This document shows, piece by piece, positions 55,001-61,806 of a DNA stretch of 64,000 nucleotides. Under the pieces are notes generated by a model. It was not told the origin of the DNA and made no database searches. It saw only the letters and a program-made list of their open reading frames with translations. This stretch comes from Anaeromyxobacter paludicola. Lineage in GTDB: Bacteria; Myxococcota; Myxococcia; Myxococcales; Anaeromyxobacteraceae. How positions within the stretch are numbered: position 1 is the stretch's first letter; each line of letters begins with the position of its first letter. The DNA is taken from contig NZ_AP025592.1 in the NCBI RefSeq assembly GCF_023169965.1, positions 62,001 to 126,000 of the forward strand, given 5' to 3'. Both the position numbers and the translations under genes were made by a program.

Positions 55001-57308
55001 CATGGGTCGCCGGATGTCGCGGCAGGAGTTCGTCGCGGAGGCCATCGCCACCGCGGAGAAGAACCTCCCGAAGCTCCCTTCCCCGAAGCGCGATCCGCTC
55101 ACCGAGGGCAAGGGCTACAGCTTGCGCCTCCTGGGCCAGGCGCTTGACGCGGCGACGCTCAATGTGGAGACAGCCGCCCACATCCTGGATGGAGGTGATC
55201 GGAACGGTCCCTTCCACCGCCTGCTCGTCGATGAGCGGCTGAAGGCCAGGGACAAGGCGAACGATCTCGCCGCGCGCTTCCTGGGCGACTTGGAGCGGCT
55301 CTTCAAGAACACCGGTATCTCTCGGGAAGAGCTGTACGAGCTGTTCAACGCCTCCCAGGAGCTGCCGCTGCCGCCGGACTTGGCGCGCGACCTCCAGGAG
55401 CACCCGGTCACCCGGGCGAACCTGCTCATGATGCTGGCGAACCTCGGCAACGACTCCAACGCCGAGCGGTTCCTGGGCGGCTACGAGTGGACCAGGGACC
55501 AGGTCCAGGGCTTTCTCGAGAAGCACCTCAAGGGCGCGCACGCCCGCTGGGTTCAGGGGCTCTGGGATCTCCTCGATGGGCTCTACCCCGAGATGGCGCG
55601 CATCCACGCCGAGGAGGACGGCATCGAGCCGAAGAAGATCCGAGCGCGCCCCTTCACCTTCCGGGGCAGCGATGGGGAGGTGGTCGAGATGCGGGGAGGG
55701 TACTTCCCCGCGAAGTACGACCCGCGTGTCCCGACGGCCAAGCGAACGGCTGAGCGTGCGCTCTTGGACGCCATCTCCGACTACCTTGCCCCAGACCAGT
55801 TCGGGAAGGGCCTCTCCACGCCAGCATCGCACGCGAAGGGTCGAGCGGAGCACTACGAGGACGTGGTCAACCTCAACTTCGGGATCGTGCCGTCACACGT
55901 CCTCCAGGTGATCCAGGACACCGCGTACCGGCCCTACGTGAAGAAGACTGCGGCGGTGCTGCTTGATCCAGAGTTCTCGAGGATGCTGACCGAGCGGCTC
56001 GGACCGGGCCGCGCAAGCATGTTCCGGCCGTGGCTGCGCGCCGTCGCGCACCAGGCGGCCGAGACGGTTCCCGAGCACCTGCAGGGACTCGAGGGGCTCT
56101 GGCTGGACCTGAAGGGTCGGGCCGCCTTCGCTGCTCTGGCGTACAGCCTCCCGCGCACCCTCGCCAACGTGGCGTCAGACCCCCTCATCGCCGGGACCAG
56201 CCGAGTGGACCCGCGCCGGATCGCGCTCGTAGCTGCGAAACTACCCGGCTCCTGGGCAGAGACGCGGCAGTTCGTGCTCGAGAACTCGCCGGAGGTTCGG
56301 GACCACGACCAGCACCTGATGCACCGACTCCGCCAGGAAATGAGCCTCCTCGGCGGGAAGGCCGGCACGGCGCATCCACTCCTGCGCGCCGCCCGGGACT
56401 CGGGCTTCGTGCTCATGGAGATGGGCGATCGGCTGGTCTCCACCATCATCTGGAAGGCGCGCTACGACCAGACCGTGGCGGCCGAGCTCGCTGCGGCGAC
56501 CGGCGGCGGCACGCGCGAGCTCCCGCCGGAGGCGGAGCGGGCTGCCCACCGCGCCGCGGTTCGGGACGCAGACGACGCGGTGCGTGAGGTGCTACCCCCG
56601 AGCAACATCGCCGACAAGCCCGCGCTCCTTCGCGACCGGAACCTCCTCGGAGGCCTGACGCTCTTCATGGGCCACGCGAACAAGATGTGGCAGCTCTACT
56701 ACCGGCGGCCGCTGGCCGACATCGCGCGCACCTTCCGCAGCTCCGAGGCAAGTATCGGTGACAAGGCCTCGGTGCTGGCGACCTTCGCTGGCCGCGTTCT
56801 CGCGACCTCCGTGGTCAACGGCATCATCGCCGAGTACCTAGCCGGCTCCGGGCAGCAGGACGACGAGACCAGGGGCGAGTGGTACGCCCGCAAGGCGGTC
56901 GCCGGCGCCACCTACCCCATGCCGCCGATCCTCGGCGGCGTGCTTGCGGCGCTGGGCGACCGCATGATCTCCGGCCAGTTCCGAAAGCCCAGCGTGCGCA
57001 CCGCGCCGGGCGCGGAGTGGGCGATCCGGGTCGGTGAGGACGCGTGGAAGGCTCTGGACGGAGACGAGGACGCGAGCAAGCGGGCCCTCATGGCCGCCGA
57101 GCTCGCCGGCGGGCTGGTCGTGTACGCACCGCCGCGGCAGGTCGAGCACACCCTCGGCTACGTCCACGACCTGGCAACGCACCGGACGCAGGCGCGCGGG
57201 CCCTTCGACCTCGCAGGTGGACTCATCTACGGCGAGAACCCCGAACGGTGGGAGGCTAACCCGCTAACCGACCTGCAGGACGCTGTCTCGGGTGCCCCCG
57301 GCCACTGA
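52017..57308 (+). CDS. Giant phage ejection (internal virion) protein, 1763 aa
   Basis: The ATG at 52017 follows GAGAGAGGAA. It starts with two LPAGLIP repeats (residues 3-9 and 23-29). A helical region follows, then a Gly/Ala-rich hydrophobic stretch (residues about 222-262) and long helices with many Arg, Glu and Leu. Near the C-terminus there are hydrophobic helices (ASVLATFAGRVLATSVVNGI; ATYPMPPILGGVLAALGDRM), fit for membrane insertion. The size, order and membrane segments match T7 gp16-like or similar ejection proteins of podoviruses, which form the transperiplasmic channel. No lytic transglycosylase motif was found by eye. Confidence 0.7.
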   Translation: MALPAGLIPADAPRPDPSSGDLPAGLIPDDGASAPDGAPGGQPPLQMLPSHTPRDQREDQGRAASFLRWQAQHTNLSPEQGAEALRLAAATGHPISYVAANLELLKSSSQEGAADWPSLVQAHPPLAQFLLADPARFSVAKDDLQHLTGLSWALKAGSRALSQVAEQQEYTERANAALLGLGGEANAARLRQLEAKPEAKYGDDSVLSKIYLKTVEMLPALAKYGAAAWGGAEMGAAAGALAGGVGAAPGAVIGGAGAMFMLAYYDAIGPMFRRLVNQGVDPQTAQHLAVTEATVVGGINAGLGPSVVSAIPGVKQALQRQVAQTLERQLAGSTVPGAIRALATRYGEHVAAGAALMAGQSAVAETTAQAGASLAGGEAQWDKVPAAAWKGLVDGMESMAVLGAWAPGREFLGDLGRARASSLSAARVEAAITSTRASTLADHAPEEFAKLAGRLNADGDSATAYIDRSAWDDYWKRQSVDPAAMARLVAGDEGQAYGEATATGGDLAVPLDKFLSKLSKAGHAEQLRHDLRLSVDELTPRQVAAERERLASRVSELATMPREEQQTGQEERAAAAVRAAIPPAVQDLIDDFARSDHERATAETLSATQEELVRRIAEHQGRENQDWYRAERARLETQVRGELDEDPVHRAILFLQRGEVAGGPDAQAAAALLRDEQGRPLKLDRNEIVERFGSEVAKELSDQHRGVFGGKRGEGAPVDDVAGMLGFRSADDLVNGMRQAAPREEHVREEVARRLGELYGPDLLEQPHRLTEAALDAAHNEAAARRVLVELRSLARQVNPAAEARAQLVDPEVLRRTSERLLADKPVAQISPTYYLQAELGAARRAYELARDGKIEQALAEKEAQTLDHFLYREARDLRKQLDVGLKKLKGSARDPWRSELGKADPSYRDVHDQVLEALGLATATPPEGSRRGLDDLLALAAADGNTLPFDVAAIRDLLANPRPWKALTATEAQNVLDTVQSLRHFANHQNELELMGRRMSRQEFVAEAIATAEKNLPKLPSPKRDPLTEGKGYSLRLLGQALDAATLNVETAAHILDGGDRNGPFHRLLVDERLKARDKANDLAARFLGDLERLFKNTGISREELYELFNASQELPLPPDLARDLQEHPVTRANLLMMLANLGNDSNAERFLGGYEWTRDQVQGFLEKHLKGAHARWVQGLWDLLDGLYPEMARIHAEEDGIEPKKIRARPFTFRGSDGEVVEMRGGYFPAKYDPRVPTAKRTAERALLDAISDYLAPDQFGKGLSTPASHAKGRAEHYEDVVNLNFGIVPSHVLQVIQDTAYRPYVKKTAAVLLDPEFSRMLTERLGPGRASMFRPWLRAVAHQAAETVPEHLQGLEGLWLDLKGRAAFAALAYSLPRTLANVASDPLIAGTSRVDPRRIALVAAKLPGSWAETRQFVLENSPEVRDHDQHLMHRLRQEMSLLGGKAGTAHPLLRAARDSGFVLMEMGDRLVSTIIWKARYDQTVAAELAAATGGGTRELPPEAERAAHRAAVRDADDAVREVLPPSNIADKPALLRDRNLLGGLTLFMGHANKMWQLYYRRPLADIARTFRSSEASIGDKASVLATFAGRVLATSVVNGIIAEYLAGSGQQDDETRGEWYARKAVAGATYPMPPILGGVLAALGDRMISGQFRKPSVRTAPGAEWAIRVGEDAWKALDGDEDASKRALMAAELAGGLVVYAPPRQVEHTLGYVHDLATHRTQARGPFDLAGGLIYGENPERWEANPLTDLQDAVSGAPGH

Positions 57309-57326
57309 AATACCAATTAGGGCATA

Positions 57327-57356
57327 TTGACAAATAGGAAGTGCGGTGACTAGGCT
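57327..57356 (+). promoter_or_regulatory. Sigma70-type promoter in the element
   Basis: TTGACA (57327-57332) and TAGGCT (57351-57356), with 18 bp between, lie in an AT-rich spot (ATACCAATTAGGGCATATTG). They sit 25 bp before ATG 57381 and could drive the downstream regulatory-integrase block. Confidence 0.6.
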
Positions 57357-57380
57357 GCTCCACACCCGAAGGAGGCCAGT

Positions 57381-57836
57381 ATGGCGAACGCGAAGAGGAA
57401 GCCCGTCGCTGAAGCTTTCCAGGTCGAGTCCTCAGCGCCCACCGCCAGGTGGGCGGACGAAGCCCGCGCGCTCGCGCAGCTGAGGCGCTGCTACCAGCGT
57501 GACGTGGAGGAGGTGGCCAAGAGGCACAAGGCCCAGCTCCTGGCGGGAGACTTCAACGGTATCTGTGACTCTGCGGAGTTCGGGACCGACCTCAACATGC
57601 ACAAGCTCGAAGCGATCTGCCTCGAGCATCATCGCATGAGGGACCCCAGCCTTCATGTGGTCACGATTATGCTTAGCTCCGCCTTCATCCGGAACCGTGA
57701 GGCGGGGAACCTCGACTGGGAGGACGACCGTTTCGTCGCGCAGTACGCCGGCATGTGCTTCACGATGGAGGTTCAGGCGTACGCGGTTCGGGCCTGGGGC
57801 GCCCCCCGGGACGACGTCTGGGAGGTTCCCGCGTAA
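57381..57836 (+). CDS. Hypothetical phage protein, 151 aa
   Basis: The first gene after the promoter, with GAAGGAGG upstream of the ATG. The product has basic N-terminal residues and helices (LAQLRRCYQRDVEEVAKRHK; LNMHKLEAICLEHHRMRDPS) and an acidic, aromatic end. No family is recognised. Confidence 0.6.
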   Translation: MANAKRKPVAEAFQVESSAPTARWADEARALAQLRRCYQRDVEEVAKRHKAQLLAGDFNGICDSAEFGTDLNMHKLEAICLEHHRMRDPSLHVVTIMLSSAFIRNREAGNLDWEDDRFVAQYAGMCFTMEVQAYAVRAWGAPRDDVWEVPA

Positions 57837-57890
57837 TCGCTGCATAAGAGCCTATTCCGCGGGCTCGCCGGGCCGGGTAGGCTGGCCCGC

Positions 57891-58121
57891 ATGGCTAAGC
57901 CGCCGCGGAAGACCAAGAAGGCGAGGGGGAAGGTGGGAAGACCCAAGGGCAGCGGCGTGAAGGGGCACGTGCAGACGCTCCTGCAGCTGCGCCCCGACCA
58001 GCGAGCGGCGCTGCTCGAGCTCGCGGAGGCCCGCAGGGTTCCGGGTCGGCCACCGCCGCTCTCCGAGGTCGCACGCGACCTCCTGGACAAGGCCCTCGCC
58101 AGGAAGAAGGACAGAACCTGA
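57891..58121 (+). CDS. Small basic DNA-binding protein
   Basis: The 76-residue product has a Lys/Arg-rich N-terminus with a GRPKGSG AT-hook-like core. It is followed by a ribbon-helix-helix-like part (HVQTLLQLRPDQRAALLELA, LSEVARDLLDKALARKK). It is a candidate repressor or architectural protein of the element. Confidence 0.6.
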   Translation: MAKPPRKTKKARGKVGRPKGSGVKGHVQTLLQLRPDQRAALLELAEARRVPGRPPPLSEVARDLLDKALARKKDRT

Positions 58122-58127
58122 TCGACC

Positions 58128-58439
58128 GTGAGCGTCCCCGTCTACAACTTCTCGACCTGCACGCGCTGCCGTCAGCTCGTCGGTTCGTGCGCAGGATGCA
58201 CCGAGGGTGCTTTCTTCGACGCGGACGGGTCGGTCCTGCTCCCGCTGGTGTACGGCCACGAGTCCATCGCGGGCAACATGCCGATGAGCTCGCTGCCGTC
58301 GGTTGGGTGCCGTGAGTGCAACGCGGCCTTCGGCTACCTGCATCACGTCGGGTGCAGGGCGGAGGTTTGCCCGAAGTGCGGTGGCCTGATCGTGGAGTGC
58401 GGGTGCTCGCTCAAGTGGAGGCCGCAGATCAAGGCGTGA
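58128..58439 (+). CDS. Small zinc-finger-like protein
   Basis: The 103-residue frame begins at GTG 58128. It has several Cys pairs (CTRC, CAGC, CREC, CPKC, CGC) that fit two zinc-binding sites. No family is recognised. The 58440-58530 gap holds no other gene. Confidence 0.6.
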   Translation: MSVPVYNFSTCTRCRQLVGSCAGCTEGAFFDADGSVLLPLVYGHESIAGNMPMSSLPSVGCRECNAAFGYLHHVGCRAEVCPKCGGLIVECGCSLKWRPQIKA

Positions 58440-58530
58440 GTCGCGGCAACGGGCTAGGCCGGCCAGCCGAAGAGGGGTACCCCGCCCCCTGCCCGCTGCC
58501 ACCTCTGGGGAAGCGCCCGGGGAGGCGCCA

Positions 58531-59055
58531 GTGCGCAGCAAGCGTCTCGAAGAGGAGTGGAAGGCCTCGCTCGCGCGCGGCATCGAGTGTCTCGAGCGCG
58601 TGAAGGCGACGCGCCAGGACCTCGTCAGCCAGGGGGCGGAACAGAACCTACTCGAGCGGTTCGATCGGCTCATGGGTGCATGGGGCAGGGCGTACATTGC
58701 GCACCTCGACGATGAGCGCGCGAAGCTGGCCCGGAGCGCGACGCTCGCGCGCGGGAAGGAGAAGGCGAGCGCGCGGCGCCGTTCGCGGTTCGAGGCAGAA
58801 GTTCTGGCTGCGGCGCGTAGCGGCCGGAAGGTGGAGAGCATCGCCGCGGAACATTCCGAGCGTCGCGAGCTCGCCCGGAAGGCGGCCCTCACTCGCGGAG
58901 GGGACGAGCGAGCCGCCCGAGTTGCTGCAGCTGAGGCGGGCTGGTCGCGGGCGCAAGTCCATCGGGTTGTCCAGGCCGCTCGCGAAGATGGGCGGCTCCC
59001 CCGGAAGCTCGGCGCTCGCTCCCCAAAGCTCAAGTCTCGCCACGTGCGACGGTAG
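58531..59055 (+). CDS. Hypothetical basic HTH-like protein, 174 aa
   Basis: The frame starts at GTG 58531. It is highly charged, with two helix-turn-helix-like segments (LAAARSGRKVESIAAEHSER; AAEAGWSRAQVHRVVQAARE) and a basic tail. A nucleic-acid-binding role is likely. No family is recognised. Confidence 0.55.
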   Translation: MRSKRLEEEWKASLARGIECLERVKATRQDLVSQGAEQNLLERFDRLMGAWGRAYIAHLDDERAKLARSATLARGKEKASARRRSRFEAEVLAAARSGRKVESIAAEHSERRELARKAALTRGGDERAARVAAAEAGWSRAQVHRVVQAAREDGRLPRKLGARSPKLKSRHVRR

Positions 59056-59103
59056 ACCTCCCGGTGTGGTGCGGCCTCACATTCGGGTTGCACACTCTCA
59101 CGC

Positions 59104-59313
59104 ATGAACATGCACCCACAGACAAGCGCCGTGGACAGCCAGGTCAGGGCTGCGCGCGAGCGGCTCGGCATGACGCGTGAGCAGCTGGCCGTGAAGGCGG
59201 GAGTCTCCTCGTCGACGGTGTACCTCGTTGAGCGCGCCGGCCTGATGAGCAAGACGACAGCCGCGAAGCTGGCGGTGGTCCTCGGGGTCTCGGCAGAGGA
59301 GCTGCGCCCGTGA
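59104..59313 (+). CDS. XRE-family regulator of the element
   Basis: The 69-residue protein is a single HTH_3 domain (VRAARERLGMTREQLAVKAG, SSSTVYLVERAGLMSKTTAA, VVLGVSAEELRP). It is a candidate repressor or excision regulator. It overlaps the next gene by 4 bp. Confidence 0.8.
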   Translation: MNMHPQTSAVDSQVRAARERLGMTREQLAVKAGVSSSTVYLVERAGLMSKTTAAKLAVVLGVSAEELRP

Positions 59314-59612
59314 CCGCCCGGCGGCCGCAAGATGCTCAGGGCTTCACCCAGCTCGAGACCACTGCCCGGGCCGTGGTCCATCGACAGGGGAAGAGGGGCG
59401 CTCTCCGGCAGCTGCTCGGCGATGGCGCTTGGCACCCAGCGCGCGAGCTGATCAGGGTCGGTGGCACGAGATACGGAGGCCGTCTACACGAGCTCCGCCG
59501 AGGGGCGGACGGCCTGCCGGCGATGGACATCGAGGGCCGGCCGATGTCCCGCTCGAGCTGCGACGGAGAATGGGAGTACCGACTTGTCCTGGAGGAGGTC
59601 CGCCGTGCCTGA
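59310..59612 (+). CDS. Winged-helix-like hypothetical protein
   Basis: The 100-residue product starts with GTG 59310, overlapping the XRE gene. The segment LRQLLGDGAWHPARELIRVG, then GGRLHELRRGADGLPAM resembles the wHTH domain of phage regulatory proteins. The following gene overlaps by 8 bp. The function is unknown. Confidence 0.6.
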   Translation: MTARRPQDAQGFTQLETTARAVVHRQGKRGALRQLLGDGAWHPARELIRVGGTRYGGRLHELRRGADGLPAMDIEGRPMSRSSCDGEWEYRLVLEEVRRA

Positions 59613-59802
59613 GACCGTGATCGACGCCCGGGCTAGGCACGCCTGGCCGTGGCTCCCCGGATCTGCGCCCGCCGGCGCCTTCATCATCGGTCCCCTCGGT
59701 GAGCGCGTGCGGGTCGCTCCCGACGGGACCGCCGAAGAGGTTCTCGAGGTCCCCCGCAGATGGAGCGCTTCCGCAGATCCCTGCGCGGGGGCACGGCTGT
59801 GA
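59605..59802 (+). CDS. Small hypothetical protein
   Basis: The 65-residue frame begins at GTG 59605 with GGAGGAGG just upstream. It contains AGAFIIGPLGERVRVAPDGT and ends overlapping the next start (GTGA). No family is recognised. Confidence 0.5.
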   Translation: MPETVIDARARHAWPWLPGSAPAGAFIIGPLGERVRVAPDGTAEEVLEVPRRWSASADPCAGARL

Positions 59803-60197
59803 GCGATGCTCAGGCCCTCAGCGCCGTCATCGAGGCGATGGTCGACCGGATCGTTGCGGTGAAGATCGAGGCGGTGCTCGCCGCGCGCGGCGCGGCCTCT
59901 CAGCTGGTAGCTGCACAGGCGGGGCGGTGGATGACCCCGCCTCGAGCAGCGAAGGCCACCGGGGTGCCGGTGAAGACGATCCGCGAGCTCATCGCGTCCG
60001 GGCGGCTGCAGCCGCGCCTCAAGAACCGAGCCGCCGCCCCAAAGCAGCCGAAGTACCTCGTCAACGTGGACGAGGTCGCCGCGGCCGCGGCGCTGCCGCG
60101 TCTCCCTCGGTCTTCGGAGCCGAGGGCAGTGGAGGCGCCGGCGATCGATCTGGCGGAGCGCGCGCGCCGCATCCGCGCGAAGGTGTCCGGGAGGTAG
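59799..60197 (+). CDS. Excisionase/helix-turn-helix-17-like DNA-binding protein
   Basis: GTG 59799 is chosen because it overlaps the preceding stop (GTGA); ATG 59760 in the same frame is an alternative start. The 132-residue product has a MerR/HTH_17-type core (TPPRAAKATGVPVKTIRELI, ASGRLQPRLKNRA), ending with YLVNVDEVAAAAALPR. It lies 3 bp before the integrase, the usual place of an excisionase. Confidence 0.72.
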   Translation: MSDAQALSAVIEAMVDRIVAVKIEAVLAARGAASQLVAAQAGRWMTPPRAAKATGVPVKTIRELIASGRLQPRLKNRAAAPKQPKYLVNVDEVAAAAALPRLPRSSEPRAVEAPAIDLAERARRIRAKVSGR

Positions 60198-60200
60198 GCG

Positions 60201-61553
60201 ATGGGGAACCTCTACTCGCGAGCGGGAAGCCGGTTCCTGTGGATGAAGTGGGTGGACGCGCACGGGATCGAGCGGCGCGCTTCCACCGAGACGGGGGACC
60301 GGGCCGAGGCCCAGGCGCTGCTGGACGAGACGGAGCGCCAGGAGGGCGAGCGCGCTCCGCTGGGTCGGCAGGTCGGGATGACCGTGCGGCGGTTCTTCGA
60401 GGAGATCTGGCTGCCTCAGCGGAAGGTGCTTCGGCCCTTCGCGTGGCAGGTCGATAAGGGACGCCTCGAGCAGCACTTTCTCCCAGACTTTGGGGATCGG
60501 GTGCTGTCGCAGCTCGCGAGCGACCGGGCCGAGGTGGAGCTCCTCGATTGGCTTCTCGGCCTTCGCTCCAAGCTGAGCAAGCGGGACGGCAAGCCGCTCG
60601 CGAGCCGGACCGTCTGGAACATCGCCAGCATCGTGCGGGTGTTCTTCTCGGACGCCCTCGAGCGGAAGAAGATCGCCCGCGACCCCACCGAGCACTGGAA
60701 CGCGGAGCGCCACCTGCCTGCCAAGGCCGACAAGGAGCAGGGCTGGCGGCAGCGGGCCGGGTTCACGCTCGACCAGGTGGTCACCCTGACCACGGACCGC
60801 CGCATCCCAGAGGACCGGCGCGTGCTCTACGCGCTTCGCTTCCTGGGGGGCGGCCTGCGGCCCGGCGAGGCGGCGAACGCGCGCTGGCGCGACCTGGACA
60901 GCGCCAGGGGGCCGCTCTGGCGCCTGACCATCGCGAGCGCCTTCAACACACTCACCCGGAGCGAGAAGAGCACCAAGACGGGCGCGGAGCTGAACGTGCC
61001 CGTGCACCCCGTCCTGCGAGCCGCTCTCGAGGCGTGGCAGGCGGCCGGCTGGCAGCGGTTCATGGGGCGGGAGCCCAAGCCGGATGACCTCCTCGTGCCG
61101 CGGCAGGAGGGGGGACAGCGCCGGGTCACGACGAGCCTGCTCCAGTTCCACGCCGACCTCGAGGCGGTCGGGTACGGGCTGCAGCGGCAGTACGAGAGCC
61201 GCTCAACCTTCCGCAACCTGGCCCTGCTCGCCGGCGCGAGCGAGTTCCACATCAACGCGATCACCCACCCGCGGCCGCAGAAGGCGTCGGACTTCTACAC
61301 GCGCCTGGAGATGCAGTGGGGGGCGATGTGCCGCGCCGTCGAGTGCATCGACGCGAGCGCCTGGGGCGGCCGCACGGTGGTCGAGAAGTCCGGCGGGGAG
61401 GGCGAGGCGAAGGAGCCTGCGAGCCCTCTCCGGGTGGTTACAGCTCCCGGTTACAGTCTTGGGACCGGAAGAAAAAAAGCCCCGCCATCTCTCACAGATG
61501 GCGGGGCACTTCGAGTGACCCCTACGGGATTTGAACCCATGTTTTCGACGTGA
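60201..61553 (+). CDS. Tyrosine recombinase (phage integrase)
   Basis: The 450-residue protein has an N-terminal SAM-like arm and core-binding region and a C-terminal catalytic domain. GGGLRPGEAANARW carries the first catalytic Arg and KSTKTGAELNVPVHP the Lys turn. RSTFRNLALLAG, ITHPRPQ and SDFYTRL carry the second Arg, His and nucleophile Tyr. The first residue of the HxxR box is Tyr, not His. It inserts the element in tRNA-Glu(CTC). The gene crosses the attachment core at 61514-61535, so its last six residues (PMFSTstop region) are encoded by chromosomal tRNA. Confidence 0.92.
   Translation: MGNLYSRAGSRFLWMKWVDAHGIERRASTETGDRAEAQALLDETERQEGERAPLGRQVGMTVRRFFEEIWLPQRKVLRPFAWQVDKGRLEQHFLPDFGDRVLSQLASDRAEVELLDWLLGLRSKLSKRDGKPLASRTVWNIASIVRVFFSDALERKKIARDPTEHWNAERHLPAKADKEQGWRQRAGFTLDQVVTLTTDRRIPEDRRVLYALRFLGGGLRPGEAANARWRDLDSARGPLWRLTIASAFNTLTRSEKSTKTGAELNVPVHPVLRAALEAWQAAGWQRFMGREPKPDDLLVPRQEGGQRRVTTSLLQFHADLEAVGYGLQRQYESRSTFRNLALLAGASEFHINAITHPRPQKASDFYTRLEMQWGAMCRAVECIDASAWGGRTVVEKSGGEGEAKEPASPLRVVTAPGYSLGTGRKKAPPSLTDGGALRVTPTGFEPMFST
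61479..61507 (-). terminator. Terminator of tRNA-Glu carried by the element
   Basis: GCCCCGCCATCT pairs perfectly with AGATGGCGGGGC (12 bp, 5-base loop). On the minus strand it ends with a run of seven T. It lies within the 3' part of the integrase gene. Because integration replaces the 3' end of the tRNA by the element copy, this is the element-encoded terminator. Confidence 0.8.
61514..61535. repeat. Right attachment core (attR), inside tRNA-Glu
   Basis: A perfect 22-bp copy of the left core. It covers the last 20 bases of tRNA-Glu plus 2 flanking bases, and the integrase frame runs through it. Confidence 0.9.
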
Positions 61554-61587
61554 GAGGCCGACGTCCTAACCGTTAGACGAAGGGGCC
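61516..61587 (-). tRNA. tRNA-Glu (CTC), element integration site
   Basis: On the minus strand it begins GGCCCCTTCGTCTAACGGTT, with anticodon loop containing CTC, T-arm GGTTCAAATCC and acceptor AGGGGTC with discriminator A. CCA is not encoded. The gene is intact because the element supplies the same 3' end. Confidence 0.95.
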
Positions 61588-61655
61588 TTGCTGCGTTTTT
61601 CTGCGGTGCTTCTATCTGCCGTCCCGCGGCCTGTCAACGACTGCGGGGTGAAACT

Positions 61656-61729
61656 TGGTTGGGGGACAAGGATTCGAACCTTGATAGCCAGATCCAGAGA
61701 CTGGCGTCCTGCCGTTAGACGATCCCCCA
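61656..61729 (-). tRNA. tRNA-Gln (CTG)
   Basis: On the minus strand it begins TGGGGGATCGTCTAACGGCA, with anticodon CTG in the loop CTCTGGA, T-arm AGGTTCGAATCCT and 3' acceptor TCCCCCA, followed by A and an encoded CCA. It lies 68 bp upstream of tRNA-Glu on the same strand, so the two probably form one transcript. Confidence 0.95.
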
Positions 61730-61806
61730 ACAACCTGGATCGTGCGAACGCGGCCTTATAGCGAGGACCGGGCCCCGAGGTCAACGGTCTTCGTTCGCGG
61801 CGCCTC

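Larger units (their letters stand above)
45891..61535 (+). mobile_element. Integrated phage-derived element in tRNA-Glu(CTC), 15.6 kb
   Basis: The element is bounded by a perfect 22-bp direct repeat (45891-45912 and 61514-61535) that is the 3' end of tRNA-Glu. A tyrosine recombinase is at the right end. All 19 genes are on the plus strand and many overlap by 1-4 bp. Its codon choice uses more A/T at third positions than the flanking chromosome. It carries replication, small-terminase-like, scaffold-like and two podovirus-type ejection protein genes plus small regulators. I see no large terminase, portal, major capsid, tail tube or lysis gene. There is also no relaxase or type IV secretion gene, so it is not an ICE. 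It is a reduced prophage or a phage satellite. Confidence 0.85.

Noticed and set aside
45891-61535. Interpretation as an integrative conjugative element
   Set aside because: No relaxase, coupling protein or type IV secretion gene is visible. The large proteins match phage ejection proteins instead.
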